Shown here one piece after another: positions 1 to 7,427 of a DNA stretch of 34,272 bases. Made by a program: the position numbers and the translations under genes. Location: contig NZ_JARWOJ010000084.1 of NCBI RefSeq assembly GCF_029868625.1, positions 1-34,272 on the forward strand, written 5' to 3'. Within the stretch, counting starts at the first letter, position 1. Each line of letters opens with the position of its first letter. The notes beneath the pieces are model-generated. The model had not been told where the DNA came from. It did no database searches and saw nothing but the letters and a program-made list of their open reading frames with translations. This DNA is from Nocardia neocaledoniensis. GTDB lineage: Bacteria > Actinomycetota > Actinomycetes > Mycobacteriales > Mycobacteriaceae.

Positions 1-120
1 TGGCATAACGCCATCGATGCCCACGGAGGCGGGGGCGGCGGCGGCGTGACCCGCCGCCGCGACGGCCGCCGTGGCGGCGGCCGCCGCGCAGATGCCGAGA
101 CGCACTGACCGTGTCTTCAT
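1..120 (-). CDS. Secreted protein, N-terminal fragment (runs off window)
   Basis: Only the first 40 codons are visible, read leftwards from ATG at 120. They begin MKTRSVRLGICAAAAATAAV and continue with an alanine-rich hydrophobic run ending in an AAAAPAS-type cleavage region, which is a typical Sec signal peptide with basic residues at positions 2, 4 and 7. A GGAGG sequence lies about seven bases upstream of the ATG. The mature protein begins near residue 30 and is cut off by the window edge, so no family can be assigned. It lies downstream of the TAXI gene on the same strand across a 72-base gap that holds a promoter-like motif, so it may be transcribed separately. Confidence 0.75.
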   Translation of the reverse strand, partial: MKTRSVRLGICAAAAATAAVAAAGHAAAAPASVGIDGVMP

Positions 121-156
121 GAGCAGACCTCCGAGTCGTAGGGATGTGCGGCGCGT

Positions 157-181
157 GTACCCGGCATCCGCGCAGCGAACC
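157..181 (-). promoter_or_regulatory. Candidate SigF-type promoter for the secreted protein
   Basis: On the minus strand GGTT is followed by exactly 15 bases and GGGTAC. This fits the G-N-T-T/15/GGGTA pattern repeated elsewhere in the window. The predicted start of transcription is about 30 bases before the ATG at 120. The function is inferred from position and similarity to SigF/SigB promoters. Confidence 0.4.
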
Positions 182-192
182 AGCGAGGTGTC

Positions 193-1110
193 TCAGCCGT
201 GCCGACGGCGGTAGGCCGCGGCGGCGCCCGGGTGCAGCGGGACCGTGCCGGTACCGATGAGGAAGCGGCTGTCGAGGAACTGGGTGCCCGCGGCCTCGGC
301 GGGAACGAGGGCGTCCGCGTGCCGGACCAGCAGGTCGACGATGGCGCCCGCGGTCTCGTCGGGCAGGGTCGACGTGGCGAGGAGCAGGTTCGCCACGCCG
401 ATCGTGTGGATCGCCGGGCTGCCGGGGTAGGCGTCGGCGGGAATGGCGACGCGGTCGTAGACGGGGCCGTAGGCCTCCCGCATCGGTGCGGCCAGGGCGC
501 CCAGGTCGATCAGCCGCATGGTGCCGGGCACGGTGAGCGCGGCGGTCGGCACGCCACCGGCCCACAGCAGGGCGTCGATGGTGCCGTCGGTCAGTGCCTG
601 GGCCGCCGCACGCAACGGCTGGTGTTCGACCGCGACGTCGGCGGGGCCGAGACCGGCGGTGCTCAGCAGGCGCTCACCGGTGACCGCGGCGCCGGAACCG
701 GCGGCGCCAAGGTTGACGCGGCGTCCACGCAGGTCGGTGACCTGCGTGAGCGGACCGCCGGCGCGAACCGCCAGCTGGAGATAGTTCTCGTACACCCGGC
801 CCAGTGCCACGACGCGTCCGCCGAAATCGCTCGCGGAGTCGGCCAGCGCCAGTGCGGTGCCGACCTCCCCGTCGGCGACCATCCGGAGGTTCTGCTGGGA
901 GCCCGCGGTCGCCACCGGCTCGATGCGGAGGTCGCCGGTCTCGTCCGCCGCGGCCGCCAGCAGCTGAGCGAAGGCGAAGTAGAAGCCGCCGTCCTCGCCG
1001 GAGGCCAGCCGGACCGTCGCTGGGCTGTTCGTGCCGCAGCCGAACACACCCGCCGACGCCAGCGCGGCCAGGGCAAGCATCCGGCGACGGCTGATCGGCG
1101 CGCCGCTCAT
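193..1110 (-). CDS. TAXI-family TRAP-type solute-binding lipoprotein
   Basis: Predicted 305-residue extracytoplasmic substrate-binding protein of the TAXI (TRAP-associated extracytoplasmic immunogenic) family. The N-terminus has basic residues SRRR, a hydrophobic stretch and a VFGC lipobox-like site at about residues 22-25, so export and lipid anchoring are likely. The family pattern is clear after that: an early GGFYFAFAQLL segment, then SQQNLRMVADGEVGTALA, then DLRGRRVNLGAAGSG. TAXI proteins bind carboxylates or amino acids such as glutamate. The start at 1110 gives an ATGA overlap with the histidine kinase stop, and a longer reading frame running back to 2142 is only a shadow of the kinase. 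No DctQ/DctM membrane subunits lie nearby, so this protein may present ligand to the kinase or serve a distant permease. Confidence 0.85.
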   Translation of the reverse strand: MSGAPISRRRMLALAALASAGVFGCGTNSPATVRLASGEDGGFYFAFAQLLAAAADETGDLRIEPVATAGSQQNLRMVADGEVGTALALADSASDFGGRVVALGRVYENYLQLAVRAGGPLTQVTDLRGRRVNLGAAGSGAAVTGERLLSTAGLGPADVAVEHQPLRAAAQALTDGTIDALLWAGGVPTAALTVPGTMRLIDLGALAAPMREAYGPVYDRVAIPADAYPGSPAIHTIGVANLLLATSTLPDETAGAIVDLLVRHADALVPAEAAGTQFLDSRFLIGTGTVPLHPGAAAAYRRRHG

Positions 1111-2504
1111 CGCGCCACCGCCGGGACTCGGACCGCGACAGCGAGACCGTGCGGGTGCACCGTCTCGACCGTCAGCTGCCCCCCACGTGCCTTCGCCAGT
1201 GCCTGCGCGATCGACAGGCCGAGACCCGTGCCGCCCGCGGCCGCCGTGGAACCGCGGAAGAACCGGGCGGTGAGCCGGTCGAGTTCGTCGGGGGCGACGC
1301 CGGCACCGTCGTCGGCGACGCGCACCGTCACCGCATTCGCCTCGCCCGCCACGGTGACGACCGTGTGGGCGCCCGCGCCCGCGTACCGGCACGCATTGCT
1401 CAGCGCCACATCGAGAATCTGGGCGAGCGCGGCGTCGCTGATCGCGGCCACGACACGATCGCCGGCACGCGCGCTCAACCGAACCCCCGCCTCCTCGAAC
1501 GCGGAGGCCCACGCGTCGATGCGGTCGTCCACGACCTGTGCTGGATCGCAGTTCTCCTCGGCGGAGGCCGCCGCGCCGAACGATGCGGGTGCCTCGGCGA
1601 CGGCCAGCCGCAGCAGATCGTCGAGCAGCGCGGTCAGCCGTTCCACCTCCGCGGTGGCACCGAGGAAGGTCGCCGACGCGGCGGCGGGCACGGCGGCCTC
1701 CAATGAGTCGAGCCGAATCGTCAAGGCGGCGAGGGGATTCCGCATCGCATGGGCGGTGTCGGCGACGAGCTGATGTTGCGCGTCCGCGGAATCGGCCACG
1801 GCGGTGGCCATCGCGTCGACGGACTCGGCGAGTGCCCTGACCTCGGGCGGACCGCCGTATCGCCGGGTGATCGGAGCGCGCCCACGCGGCTTCGGCAGCG
1901 TCGCGGTGAGGTCGGCGACCGCGTCCGACATGGCGGCCAGCGGGCGCAGCACCCACCGGCTCAGCACCAGCGCCAGCAGCACGAACACCACCATCGCGCC
2001 GAGGGCGCCGAGCGCGATCACCGCCCACATCCGGGCGATCGCCGTGCGCGCGGCCGCCGTGGACGCCTCGATCACGACGGCGCCGTTCACCTGCACGCCC
2101 GTGCCGACCGGGCGTGCGATGAGCATGACCGGCGCGCTCCACGGCGTGAGCCGATCCACCTGCTGGGGACGCTGGTTGCGGCGGGCCGCGGCCACCGCGG
2201 CCCGGATCCGTGGATCGTCCACCGCGACACCGGCGTTCACGATCGGCGCCCCGCGGGCGTCGACGACGAGCACGTTCTCGCCGTACAGCTCGTGGTAGCG
2301 GGTGACCTCGTCGGCCAGTGCCCGCACGCCGCCGGCCGACCCGGCCGCGTCGGCCAGGGTGGCGAAGCGGTCGGCATCACCGGAGCGGCCGAGCACCAAC
2401 TGCTGGGTGCGGCTGGTCGCGGCGGTCAGCGACAACGGCACCGCGAACGCCAGCACCGCGAGGGCGGCGAACACGGTCAGCGCGCTCAGCAGCCTGCGCC
2501 GCAC
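1107..2504 (-). CDS. Sensor histidine kinase
   Basis: A 465-residue membrane histidine kinase. The first transmembrane segment is at about residues 7-28, followed by an external sensor loop to about 155 and a second segment at about 159-183. A HAMP-like linker follows. The H box VADTAHAMRNPLAAL carries phospho-acceptor His252. The ATPase domain shows the N box (ALSNACRYAG), G1 (DDGAGV), F box (FFRGS) and G2 (GGTGLGLS), so it looks active. The gene starts 16 bases after the response regulator stop and overlaps the TAXI gene by four bases, so all three are probably co-translated. The arrangement resembles TctE/BctE kinases that act with carboxylate-binding proteins. The ligand is not visible from sequence. 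Confidence 0.9.
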   Translation of the reverse strand: MRRRLLSALTVFAALAVLAFAVPLSLTAATSRTQQLVLGRSGDADRFATLADAAGSAGGVRALADEVTRYHELYGENVLVVDARGAPIVNAGVAVDDPRIRAAVAAARRNQRPQQVDRLTPWSAPVMLIARPVGTGVQVNGAVVIEASTAAARTAIARMWAVIALGALGAMVVFVLLALVLSRWVLRPLAAMSDAVADLTATLPKPRGRAPITRRYGGPPEVRALAESVDAMATAVADSADAQHQLVADTAHAMRNPLAALTIRLDSLEAAVPAAASATFLGATAEVERLTALLDDLLRLAVAEAPASFGAAASAEENCDPAQVVDDRIDAWASAFEEAGVRLSARAGDRVVAAISDAALAQILDVALSNACRYAGAGAHTVVTVAGEANAVTVRVADDGAGVAPDELDRLTARFFRGSTAAAGGTGLGLSIAQALAKARGGQLTVETVHPHGLAVAVRVPAVAR

Positions 2505-2520
2505 AGCGCTCCTCCGGTGC

Positions 2521-3234
2521 TCACTCGCCCCACCGATATCCGTAGCCGCGGATGGTGGTGATCAGCCCCGGCCGACCCAGTTTGGCGCGCAGTCCGGTCA
2601 TGTGGACATCGAGCGAGCGCGAGACCGCGACGAACGCGTCGCCCCAGATGCGGTCCATCAGCTGCTGCCTGCTCACCGCCGCGCCCGGCCGCTCCACCAG
2701 CACTTCGACGAGCTCGAACTCCTTCTGGGTCAGGGCGATCGGCGCACCCGCCACCTCGACCACGCGGGCACGCAGGTCCACCCGGACATCGCCGGTGACG
2801 ACCTCCGTCCTGGCCCGCACGGCGACGGCGACGGCCCGGCGCAGCACGGTCTCGAGCCGCGCCATCAGCTCGGCGATGCGCGGCGGTTTGACGACATAGT
2901 CGTCCGCGCCGCCGCGCAGGCCCCGGACGATGGACCGTTCGTCGCTGCGGGCGGTGAGGATCAGCACCGGAATCGCGCTGACCTCACGCAGCTGACGCAG
3001 GATCTGCAATCCGTCGGCGTCGGGCAGACCGAGGTCGAGGAGCACAGCGTCGTAGTCGCGGTGGGCGATGAGCAGATCGGCGCCGCGGCGCAGGCGCTCG
3101 GCGCGGTAGCCCCGCGCGGTGAGCGCCTCCACCAGGGCATCGCCCACTCCGTCGTCGTCCTCGACCACCGCAAGCCGCACGCGCCGATCCTCCCACAGGG
3201 GCAGGACCGGCGCGGATGCCGGACGGTCAGCCAC
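2521..3234 (-). CDS. OmpR/PhoB-type response regulator
   Basis: Receiver domain plus C-terminal winged-helix DNA-binding domain, 237 residues from the ATG at 3234. The acidic pocket is VVEDDD, the phospho-acceptor is Asp67 in LLDLGLPDADG, and the conserved Lys is in DDYVVKPP. The C-terminal domain runs from about residue 135 to the RGYGYRW end typical of Trans_reg_C. The ATG start overlaps the transporter stop by eight bases. A GTG at 3178-3180 would start nearer the first receiver strand and give a 219-residue protein, so the start is uncertain. It is the partner of the downstream kinase and probably controls the adjacent transporter and TAXI genes. Confidence 0.9.
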   Translation of the reverse strand: MADRPASAPVLPLWEDRRVRLAVVEDDDGVGDALVEALTARGYRAERLRRGADLLIAHRDYDAVLLDLGLPDADGLQILRQLREVSAIPVLILTARSDERSIVRGLRGGADDYVVKPPRIAELMARLETVLRRAVAVAVRARTEVVTGDVRVDLRARVVEVAGAPIALTQKEFELVEVLVERPGAAVSRQQLMDRIWGDAFVAVSRSLDVHMTGLRAKLGRPGLITTIRGYGYRWGE

Positions 3235-4588
3235 GGACGGTGGCCATTTCGGGTTCCGGCTCGACCGGGACGGCGCCCTCGGCGTCGATGGTCGATTCGG
3301 CCGAGGTCTCCCGCATGTAGTAGTAGGTGAGCAGCGAGATCGCGACGCACCCGGCGACGTAGAAGAAGTACAGCGACTCGTGACCGGCCTTCTTCAGGGC
3401 CAGGGCGATCATCTCGGCGGTGCCACCGAACACCGCGACGGTCAGCGCGTAGGGCAGCCCGACGCCGAGCGCGCGGATCTTGGTGGGGAACAGTTCGGCC
3501 TTGACGATCGAGTTGATCGAGGTGTAGCCGGTGACGATCACCAGCGCGGTCATCATCAGGCCGAAGGCCGCGAACGGGTTCGAGGTGTGCGCGAGCGCCG
3601 ACATGATCGGCACCGTCAGCACGGTGCCGGAGGCTCCGAAGAAGATGAGCAGCTTGCGCCGCCCGACCCGGTCCGAGAGCCCGCCCGCGATCGGCTGCAG
3701 CACCACGAACAACAGCAGCGCGACGAAGTTGATCCAGGCCACGGTGTCCTTGGAGATGCCCGAGGTGTTGATCATGAACTTCTGCATGTAGGTCGTGTAG
3801 GTGTAGAACGCCACGGTGCCGCCCATGGTCAGGCCGACCACCAGCAGGCATTCCCGCGGGTACTGCAGCAACACCCGCAGCGAGCCGCGTGCGCCGCTGG
3901 TGGCCTCCACCGTGGACTCGGCCGAACCGGCGACGGCCTTGAACGAATCCGATTCGTCCATGCCGCGCCGCAGCAGCATCACCACGATCGCGCCGCCCGC
4001 GCCGATCAGGAACGGGATGCGCCAGCCCCAGCTGTACATCTGCTCGGCGGTGAGCACCTGCTGCAGGACGATCTGCACGCCGAGGGCGGTGAGCTGGCCC
4101 GCGACCAGGGTCACGTACTGGAAGCTGGAGTAGAAGCCGCGACGGCCGGGGGAGGCCACCTCCGAGAGGTAGGTGGCGCTGGTGGCGTACTCGCCGCCGA
4201 CCGAGAGGCCCTGCAGCAGCCGTGCCATGAGCAGCAGGACCGGCGCCGCGATGCCGATCGTGCCGAATCCGGGCGTCACCGCGATCATCAGCGATCCGGC
4301 GGCCATCACGGTGACCGACAGGGTCAGGGCGGCGCGGCGGCCGAACCGGTCGGCGTAGCGCCCGAGCGCCCAGCCGCCGATCGGACGCATGATGAAGCCG
4401 ACCGCGAACACCGCCGCCGTCGAGAGCAACTGCGCCGTGGGATCGCCGTCGGGGAAGAACGCCTTCGCGAAGTACACGCTGAACGCGGCGTAGACGTACC
4501 AGTCGTACCACTCGACGAGGTTGCCGATCGAGCCACGCAGCACATTCGCCACTACTCGCCGTTCCCCACCTGCCTGTGTCGTTGTCAC
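3227..4588 (-). CDS. kgtP: KgtP-like dicarboxylate/H+ symporter (MFS, MHS family)
   Basis: A 453-residue, 12-helix MFS protein of the metabolite:H+ symporter family. It shares long stretches of pattern with E. coli alpha-ketoglutarate permease: SIGNLVEWYDWYVYAAFS near the start, FIMRPIGGWALGRYADRFGRR after helix 2, LLQGLSVGGEYATSATYLSE, FYSSFQYVTLVAGQ, and late KAELFPTKIRALGVGLPYA. The likely substrate is 2-oxoglutarate or a related dicarboxylate; this is inferred from similarity. The start is GTG at 4588, with GAGGAGG six bases upstream. It heads the transporter-regulator-kinase-TAXI unit and overlaps the regulator by eight bases. The C-terminal tail is acidic and Pro/Glu-rich. Confidence 0.87.
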   Translation of the reverse strand: MTTTQAGGERRVVANVLRGSIGNLVEWYDWYVYAAFSVYFAKAFFPDGDPTAQLLSTAAVFAVGFIMRPIGGWALGRYADRFGRRAALTLSVTVMAAGSLMIAVTPGFGTIGIAAPVLLLMARLLQGLSVGGEYATSATYLSEVASPGRRGFYSSFQYVTLVAGQLTALGVQIVLQQVLTAEQMYSWGWRIPFLIGAGGAIVVMLLRRGMDESDSFKAVAGSAESTVEATSGARGSLRVLLQYPRECLLVVGLTMGGTVAFYTYTTYMQKFMINTSGISKDTVAWINFVALLLFVVLQPIAGGLSDRVGRRKLLIFFGASGTVLTVPIMSALAHTSNPFAAFGLMMTALVIVTGYTSINSIVKAELFPTKIRALGVGLPYALTVAVFGGTAEMIALALKKAGHESLYFFYVAGCVAISLLTYYYMRETSAESTIDAEGAVPVEPEPEMATVRG

Positions 4589-4675
4589 CTTGGACCTCCT
4601 CTGTCAGCGCGGCATTGCGCCGCCGGAGACCACTGTGTCGGCGGTCACACGGCGAGCGGAAGCCGCGCGGGAGGT

Positions 4676-4694
4676 TCCTAACGTTCCCTTAGGA
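4676..4694. promoter_or_regulatory. Short inverted repeat upstream of the kgtP-like operon
   Basis: TCCTAA and TTAGGA form a perfect six-base inverted repeat around a seven-base spacer, about 90 bases upstream of the transporter start. It stands out in a G/C-rich background. It could be an operator for the adjacent response regulator or a weak terminator for the doubtful small ORF whose stop codon lies in it. Confidence 0.3.
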
Positions 4695-4991
4695 CGATCG
4701 CCGGATCAGCCGGCCGCCGGGTAGTTCTCCGCCCGGAGCAGCCGGGGCGAGGTGGGCGGCATTGCGGGTCATGGTGCGGGTGGCCGCGCGGACCGGGTCG
4801 GGCGCGACCGAGGACAGATGACCGAGCCGGGTCGGGGTGGCGCGTCCGGGATTCGGACCGCGGGGCGAGCCGAGCGCTGTTGCCACGACGACGTCGTTGG
4901 CGTCGCGGCGCAGCGCTTCGACTCGCTCCCGCGGTATGCCGGTGTCGACACCGTGTACCGAAATGAATGGGTCGTCGGCGCCCGTATGCAT
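4689..4991 (-). CDS. Doubtful small ORF or gene remnant
   Basis: An open frame of 100 codons from ATG at 4991 to TAA at 4689. The frame stays open upstream past 5065, inside DUF6328. About 22 of 100 codons end in A or T, clearly more than in flanking genes, and the second half is rich in Ala, Pro, Arg and Gly. I recognise no family and see no good ribosome binding site. It is the only coding candidate in the roughly 470-base gap between the transporter and the DUF6328 gene. It may be a decayed gene or non-coding DNA. Confidence 0.2.
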   Translation of the reverse strand: MHTGADDPFISVHGVDTGIPRERVEALRRDANDVVVATALGSPRGPNPGRATPTRLGHLSSVAPDPVRAATRTMTRNAAHLAPAAPGGELPGGRLIRRSS

Positions 4992-5062
4992 CCGGTCGGC
5001 CGAGTCCCACACCAGCGAGATTCCCGCGACGGCGCGCTCGAAACGGGGTCGTCGGCGGATCG

Positions 5063-5551
5063 TTACCGGCGCGCGGATCGGCGCCGTTCGAGCACCGGCC
5101 GCACCAGCCAGGTGACGACGAACAGCGCGCCGAACAGCACCCCGGCCACGATCGCGGCGACCGGCCCCGCGACCACGTCGAACAGCAGGACCGCCACCCC
5201 GACCAGCGCGATGCCGAGCAGGGCGACCCCGCCGAGCGCGAGTTGATGCGAGGAATCGACCAGCCACTCGAGCTGATGGCGCCGGAACACGATCCGATGC
5301 GCCGCCACCGGCGCGACCAGCAACGCGGTCGCGCCGATCGAGGCCGACAGCACGACGAGATACAGCACCCGCATGGGGGTACTCATCGCGTCGAACCGCG
5401 GCTGGAACGGCAGCACGATCAAGAATCCGGTCAGCAGCTGGACCCCGGTCTGCACGACCCGCAGTTCCTGCAGCAACGACGCCCAGTTCCGGTCGAGGCG
5501 CTGGATGTGGTTCTCGCCACGGACATCGAGATTCCAGGAGGAGTCGTCCAT
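5063..5551 (-). CDS. DUF6328 family membrane protein
   Basis: A 162-residue protein with a short soluble N-terminus (RLDRNWASLLQELRVVQTGVQ) and four hydrophobic helices at about residues 38-55, 63-82, 104-124 and 128-148, ending in a basic tail. The pattern, including RVVQTGVQLLTGFLIVLPFQPRF, fits the actinobacterial DUF6328 family, whose function is unknown. ATG at 5551 is preceded by GAGGTGATG. The upstream region carries a GGGTAT element, and the gene diverges from the small zinc protein, so both may answer to the same stress signal. Confidence 0.8.
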   Translation of the reverse strand: MDDSSWNLDVRGENHIQRLDRNWASLLQELRVVQTGVQLLTGFLIVLPFQPRFDAMSTPMRVLYLVVLSASIGATALLVAPVAAHRIVFRRHQLEWLVDSSHQLALGGVALLGIALVGVAVLLFDVVAGPVAAIVAGVLFGALFVVTWLVRPVLERRRSARR

Positions 5552-5602
5552 CGGTCATCACCTCGCGCTGCGCGTTTCCTGATCGCCGGCCACAGGGCGG
5601 GC

Positions 5603-5627
5603 ATACCCACTTCCTGGTCGTCGGCAC
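5603..5627 (-). promoter_or_regulatory. Candidate SigF-type promoter for the DUF6328 gene
   Basis: Minus-strand GTGC, 15 bases, GGGTAT. The -10 is a perfect match to the SigF/SigB GGGTAT element, while the -35 keeps only the GT of GTTT. It lies about 50 bases before the DUF6328 start and back to back with the motif at 5634. Confidence 0.35.
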
Positions 5628-5633
5628 GGCCCC

Positions 5634-5658
5634 GATTCGGATTCACGCGGCCGGGTAC
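5634..5658 (+). promoter_or_regulatory. Candidate SigF-type promoter (GATT-15-GGGTAC)
   Basis: GATT at 5634-5637, exactly 15 bases, then GGGTAC at 5653-5658. This is the same arrangement as at 25289/25265, 25699 and 34243. It is placed to start a leader of about 35 bases before the ATG at 5700 and would drive the zinc protein and the PfpI gene. Confidence 0.5.
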
Positions 5659-5699
5659 GCGCGCCCTGTGAACGAGCCGACCGAGGAAAGGTGGTCATC

Positions 5700-5933
5700 A
5701 TGGCCGTCTGCGACACCTGCGGCAACGAGTACGCCCGGGCCTTCACCGTGAGCCGGGACAGCGAGAGCTGGACTTTCGACAGTATCGAGTGCGCCGCGTC
5801 GAAAATCGCGCCCAGTTGCGCGCACTGCGGCTGCCGGGTACTCGGCCACGGCGTCGAATCCGCCGACACCGTGTATTGCTGTGCCAACTGCGCCCGCCAC
5901 GCGGGCCACGACGCGCTGGTCGACAGCGCCTGA
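5700..5933 (+). CDS. Small cysteine-rich zinc/metallothionein-like protein
   Basis: A 77-residue protein with nine cysteines. An N-terminal CDTC knuckle (Cys4, Cys7) is followed by Cys31 in FDSIECA, the cluster CAHCGC (Cys40, 43, 45), and YCCANCA (Cys60, 61, 64). The second half matches the pattern of prokaryotic metallothionein SmtA, where CxHCxC is followed by YC...CA. Metal storage or zinc-finger-type structure is therefore likely, but the exact role is unknown. I chose ATG at 5700, preceded by GGAAAGG, rather than the in-frame GTG at 5691. It is followed 28 bases later by the PfpI gene, probably co-transcribed. Confidence 0.75.
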   Translation: MAVCDTCGNEYARAFTVSRDSESWTFDSIECAASKIAPSCAHCGCRVLGHGVESADTVYCCANCARHAGHDALVDSA

Positions 5934-5961
5934 ATTCCCGTAGTCCAGGAAAGGAACATCC

Positions 5962-6516
5962 ATGCCCCAGCACACCCTGACCGGAAAACGCGTCGCCATT
6001 CTCGCCACCGACGGAGTGGAGCAGGTCGAACTCGTCCAGCCGCGGGCCGCGGTCGAGGACGCGGGCGCGACCACCGCGTTGCTGTCACTGGAATCCGGCA
6101 GCATCCAGGCGATGAATCACGATGTGGAAAAGGGCGACACGTTCCCGGTGGATCAGGTCGTCGCCGAGGCGAGCCCCGACGACTTCGACGCGCTCCTGCT
6201 CCCCGGTGGCACCACCAATCCCGACAAACTCCGGCAGGACGCGTCGGCGGTCGGGTTCGTGAAGGAATTCGTCGCCACCGGAAAACCGATCGGCGTGATC
6301 TGCCACGGGCCGTGGACGCTCGTGGAAGCCGATGCCGTGCGTGGCCGGACGCTGACGTCGTACCCCAGTGTGCGCACCGATATCCGCAATGCGGGCGGCA
6401 CGGTGGTCGACGAGGAAGTCGTGACCGACAACGGGCTCGTTTCCAGCCGTAATCCCGGTGACCTGCCCGCATTCTGCGCGAAAATCGTCGAGGAATTCGC
6501 CGAGGGTAGGCACTGA
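5962..6516 (+). CDS. DJ-1/PfpI family protein (class I glutamine amidotransferase-like)
   Basis: A 184-residue single-domain DJ-1/PfpI protein. The nucleophile elbow is VICHGPWTL with Cys114 next to His115. The strand motif FDALLLPGG precedes it and the glutamate-bearing loop DGVEQVEL lies near residue 20. It is closest in pattern to bacterial PfpI/YhbO/YraA stress proteins, reported as proteases, chaperones or glyoxalase/deglycase-type enzymes; the reaction cannot be decided here. Start ATG at 5962 has AGGAAAGGAA upstream. It lies in tandem with the cysteine-rich protein and is likely in the same stress-induced unit. Confidence 0.88.
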   Translation: MPQHTLTGKRVAILATDGVEQVELVQPRAAVEDAGATTALLSLESGSIQAMNHDVEKGDTFPVDQVVAEASPDDFDALLLPGGTTNPDKLRQDASAVGFVKEFVATGKPIGVICHGPWTLVEADAVRGRTLTSYPSVRTDIRNAGGTVVDEEVVTDNGLVSSRNPGDLPAFCAKIVEEFAEGRH

Positions 6517-6531
6517 CCTCGCGACTGCGCT

Positions 6532-6556
6532 GATTGAGAATTTCCGGCCGGGCTAT
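6532..6556 (+). promoter_or_regulatory. Variant SigF-type promoter ahead of the diiron operon
   Basis: GATTGAG begins at 6532. After GATT come 15 bases and GGCTAT, one base off GGGTAT. The GATTGAG heptamer is shared with the motifs at 25289 and 25699. The inferred start would leave only about six bases before the ATG at 6569, that is a very short or absent leader. Confidence 0.35.
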
Positions 6557-6568
6557 ATCCGCGGTGTG

Positions 6569-7240
6569 ATGGTATTCCGAATTCCGGGCGTCTATCGCCC
6601 GCAGGCCGACACCTGGTTGCTGGCCGAGACCCTGCGGCGGGCTCCGCTGCCCCGCGGCGGTTCCGTGCTCGACGTCTGCGCGGGCACCGGCATTCTCGGC
6701 TGCACCGCGGCGGGACTGCTGGGCGCGGAGCTGACCGCGGTGGACATCTCGCGCCGGGCCCTGCTGTCGGCCTGGTTCAACTGCCGGGTCAGGCGGGTCC
6801 CGGTGCGACTGGTGCACGGCGGCTTCGAGACCGCGCGCGCCCTGCCCCGCTTCGACGTGGTGGTGGCGAACCCGCCCTACGTGCCCGCGCCGGGGACGCC
6901 GAGCCGCGGTCGCGCCAGGGCGTGGGATGCCGGGCCGGACGGCCGCAGCGTGCTGGACCGGCTGTGCGCCACGTTGCCCGATCTGCTGACCGAGCGGGGC
7001 GTGGCGCTCATCGTGCACTCGGCGCTCAGTGATGCCGAGCGCACCGTGACGCAGCTGCGGGCCGGCCTGGCCGGGGCCGCGGTGATCGCCCGGGCGAGCG
7101 TCCCGTTCGGTCCGGTCCTGCGCGCCAGGTCGGCGTGGCTCGCCGAACGCGGTCTGATCGAGACATCCCAGCAGGCCGAGGAATTGGTGGTGATCCGTGC
7201 CGAACGAGAACCCAGTGCCCAGCTCGCCCCGCTCCCGTGA
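6569..7240 (+). CDS. HemK/PrmC-like SAM methyltransferase (NPPY motif)
   Basis: A 223-residue class I methyltransferase. The SAM-binding motif VLDVCAGTGILG is at residues 33-44, the acidic motif AVDIS at about 57-61, and the catalytic signature NPPY at 101-104 in VVVANPPYVPAP. NPPY is typical of enzymes that methylate amide or exocyclic amine nitrogen, such as PrmC/HemK and eukaryotic MTQ2/HEMK2. It lacks the N-terminal helical domain of PrmC, so a small-molecule or other substrate is possible. Start ATG 6569 (GTG at 6566 also fits). Its 3' end overlaps the CDGSH gene by 44 bases, so the two are translationally linked. Confidence 0.8.
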   Translation: MVFRIPGVYRPQADTWLLAETLRRAPLPRGGSVLDVCAGTGILGCTAAGLLGAELTAVDISRRALLSAWFNCRVRRVPVRLVHGGFETARALPRFDVVVANPPYVPAPGTPSRGRARAWDAGPDGRSVLDRLCATLPDLLTERGVALIVHSALSDAERTVTQLRAGLAGAAVIARASVPFGPVLRARSAWLAERGLIETSQQAEELVVIRAEREPSAQLAPLP

Positions 7241-7427
7241 CCGGCGCCGGGTGCAGTACACCGCCGACGGTCCCGCGCTGATCGAGGGCCCGGTGGAACT
7301 GCACATGCCCGACGGCCGGGTGGTGCGAAGCGACCGCTTCGTGGTGGCGCTGTGCCTGTGCCGCCGCTCGGCGAACTATCCGCTGTGCGACACCAGTCAT
7401 CGCCGGACCAGGAGGCAGGCCTCATGA
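7197..7427 (+). CDS. CDGSH-type iron-sulfur protein
   Basis: A 76-residue protein with a variant CDGSH motif: Cys53, Cys55, Ser58, Pro62, Cys64, Asp65, Thr66, Ser67, His68. The three Cys plus one His ligand set for a 2Fe-2S cluster is intact. The usual Gly of CDGSH is Thr here. The upstream part (GPALIEGPVELHMPDGRVV) fits the small beta fold of the family. It starts with GTG at 7197 inside the end of the methyltransferase gene, and its stop overlaps the next ATG (ATGA). A role as electron carrier for the following diiron enzyme is inferred from this coupling. Confidence 0.85.
   Translation: MPNENPVPSSPRSRDRRRVQYTADGPALIEGPVELHMPDGRVVRSDRFVVALCLCRRSANYPLCDTSHRRTRRQAS

Noticed and set aside
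193..2142. Long minus-strand frame of 649 codons covering the TAXI gene and part of the kinase
   Set aside because: The part beyond 1110 is Arg/Gly-rich shadow of the histidine kinase in another frame; the TAXI start at 1110 has a lipoprotein signal and an ATGA overlap.
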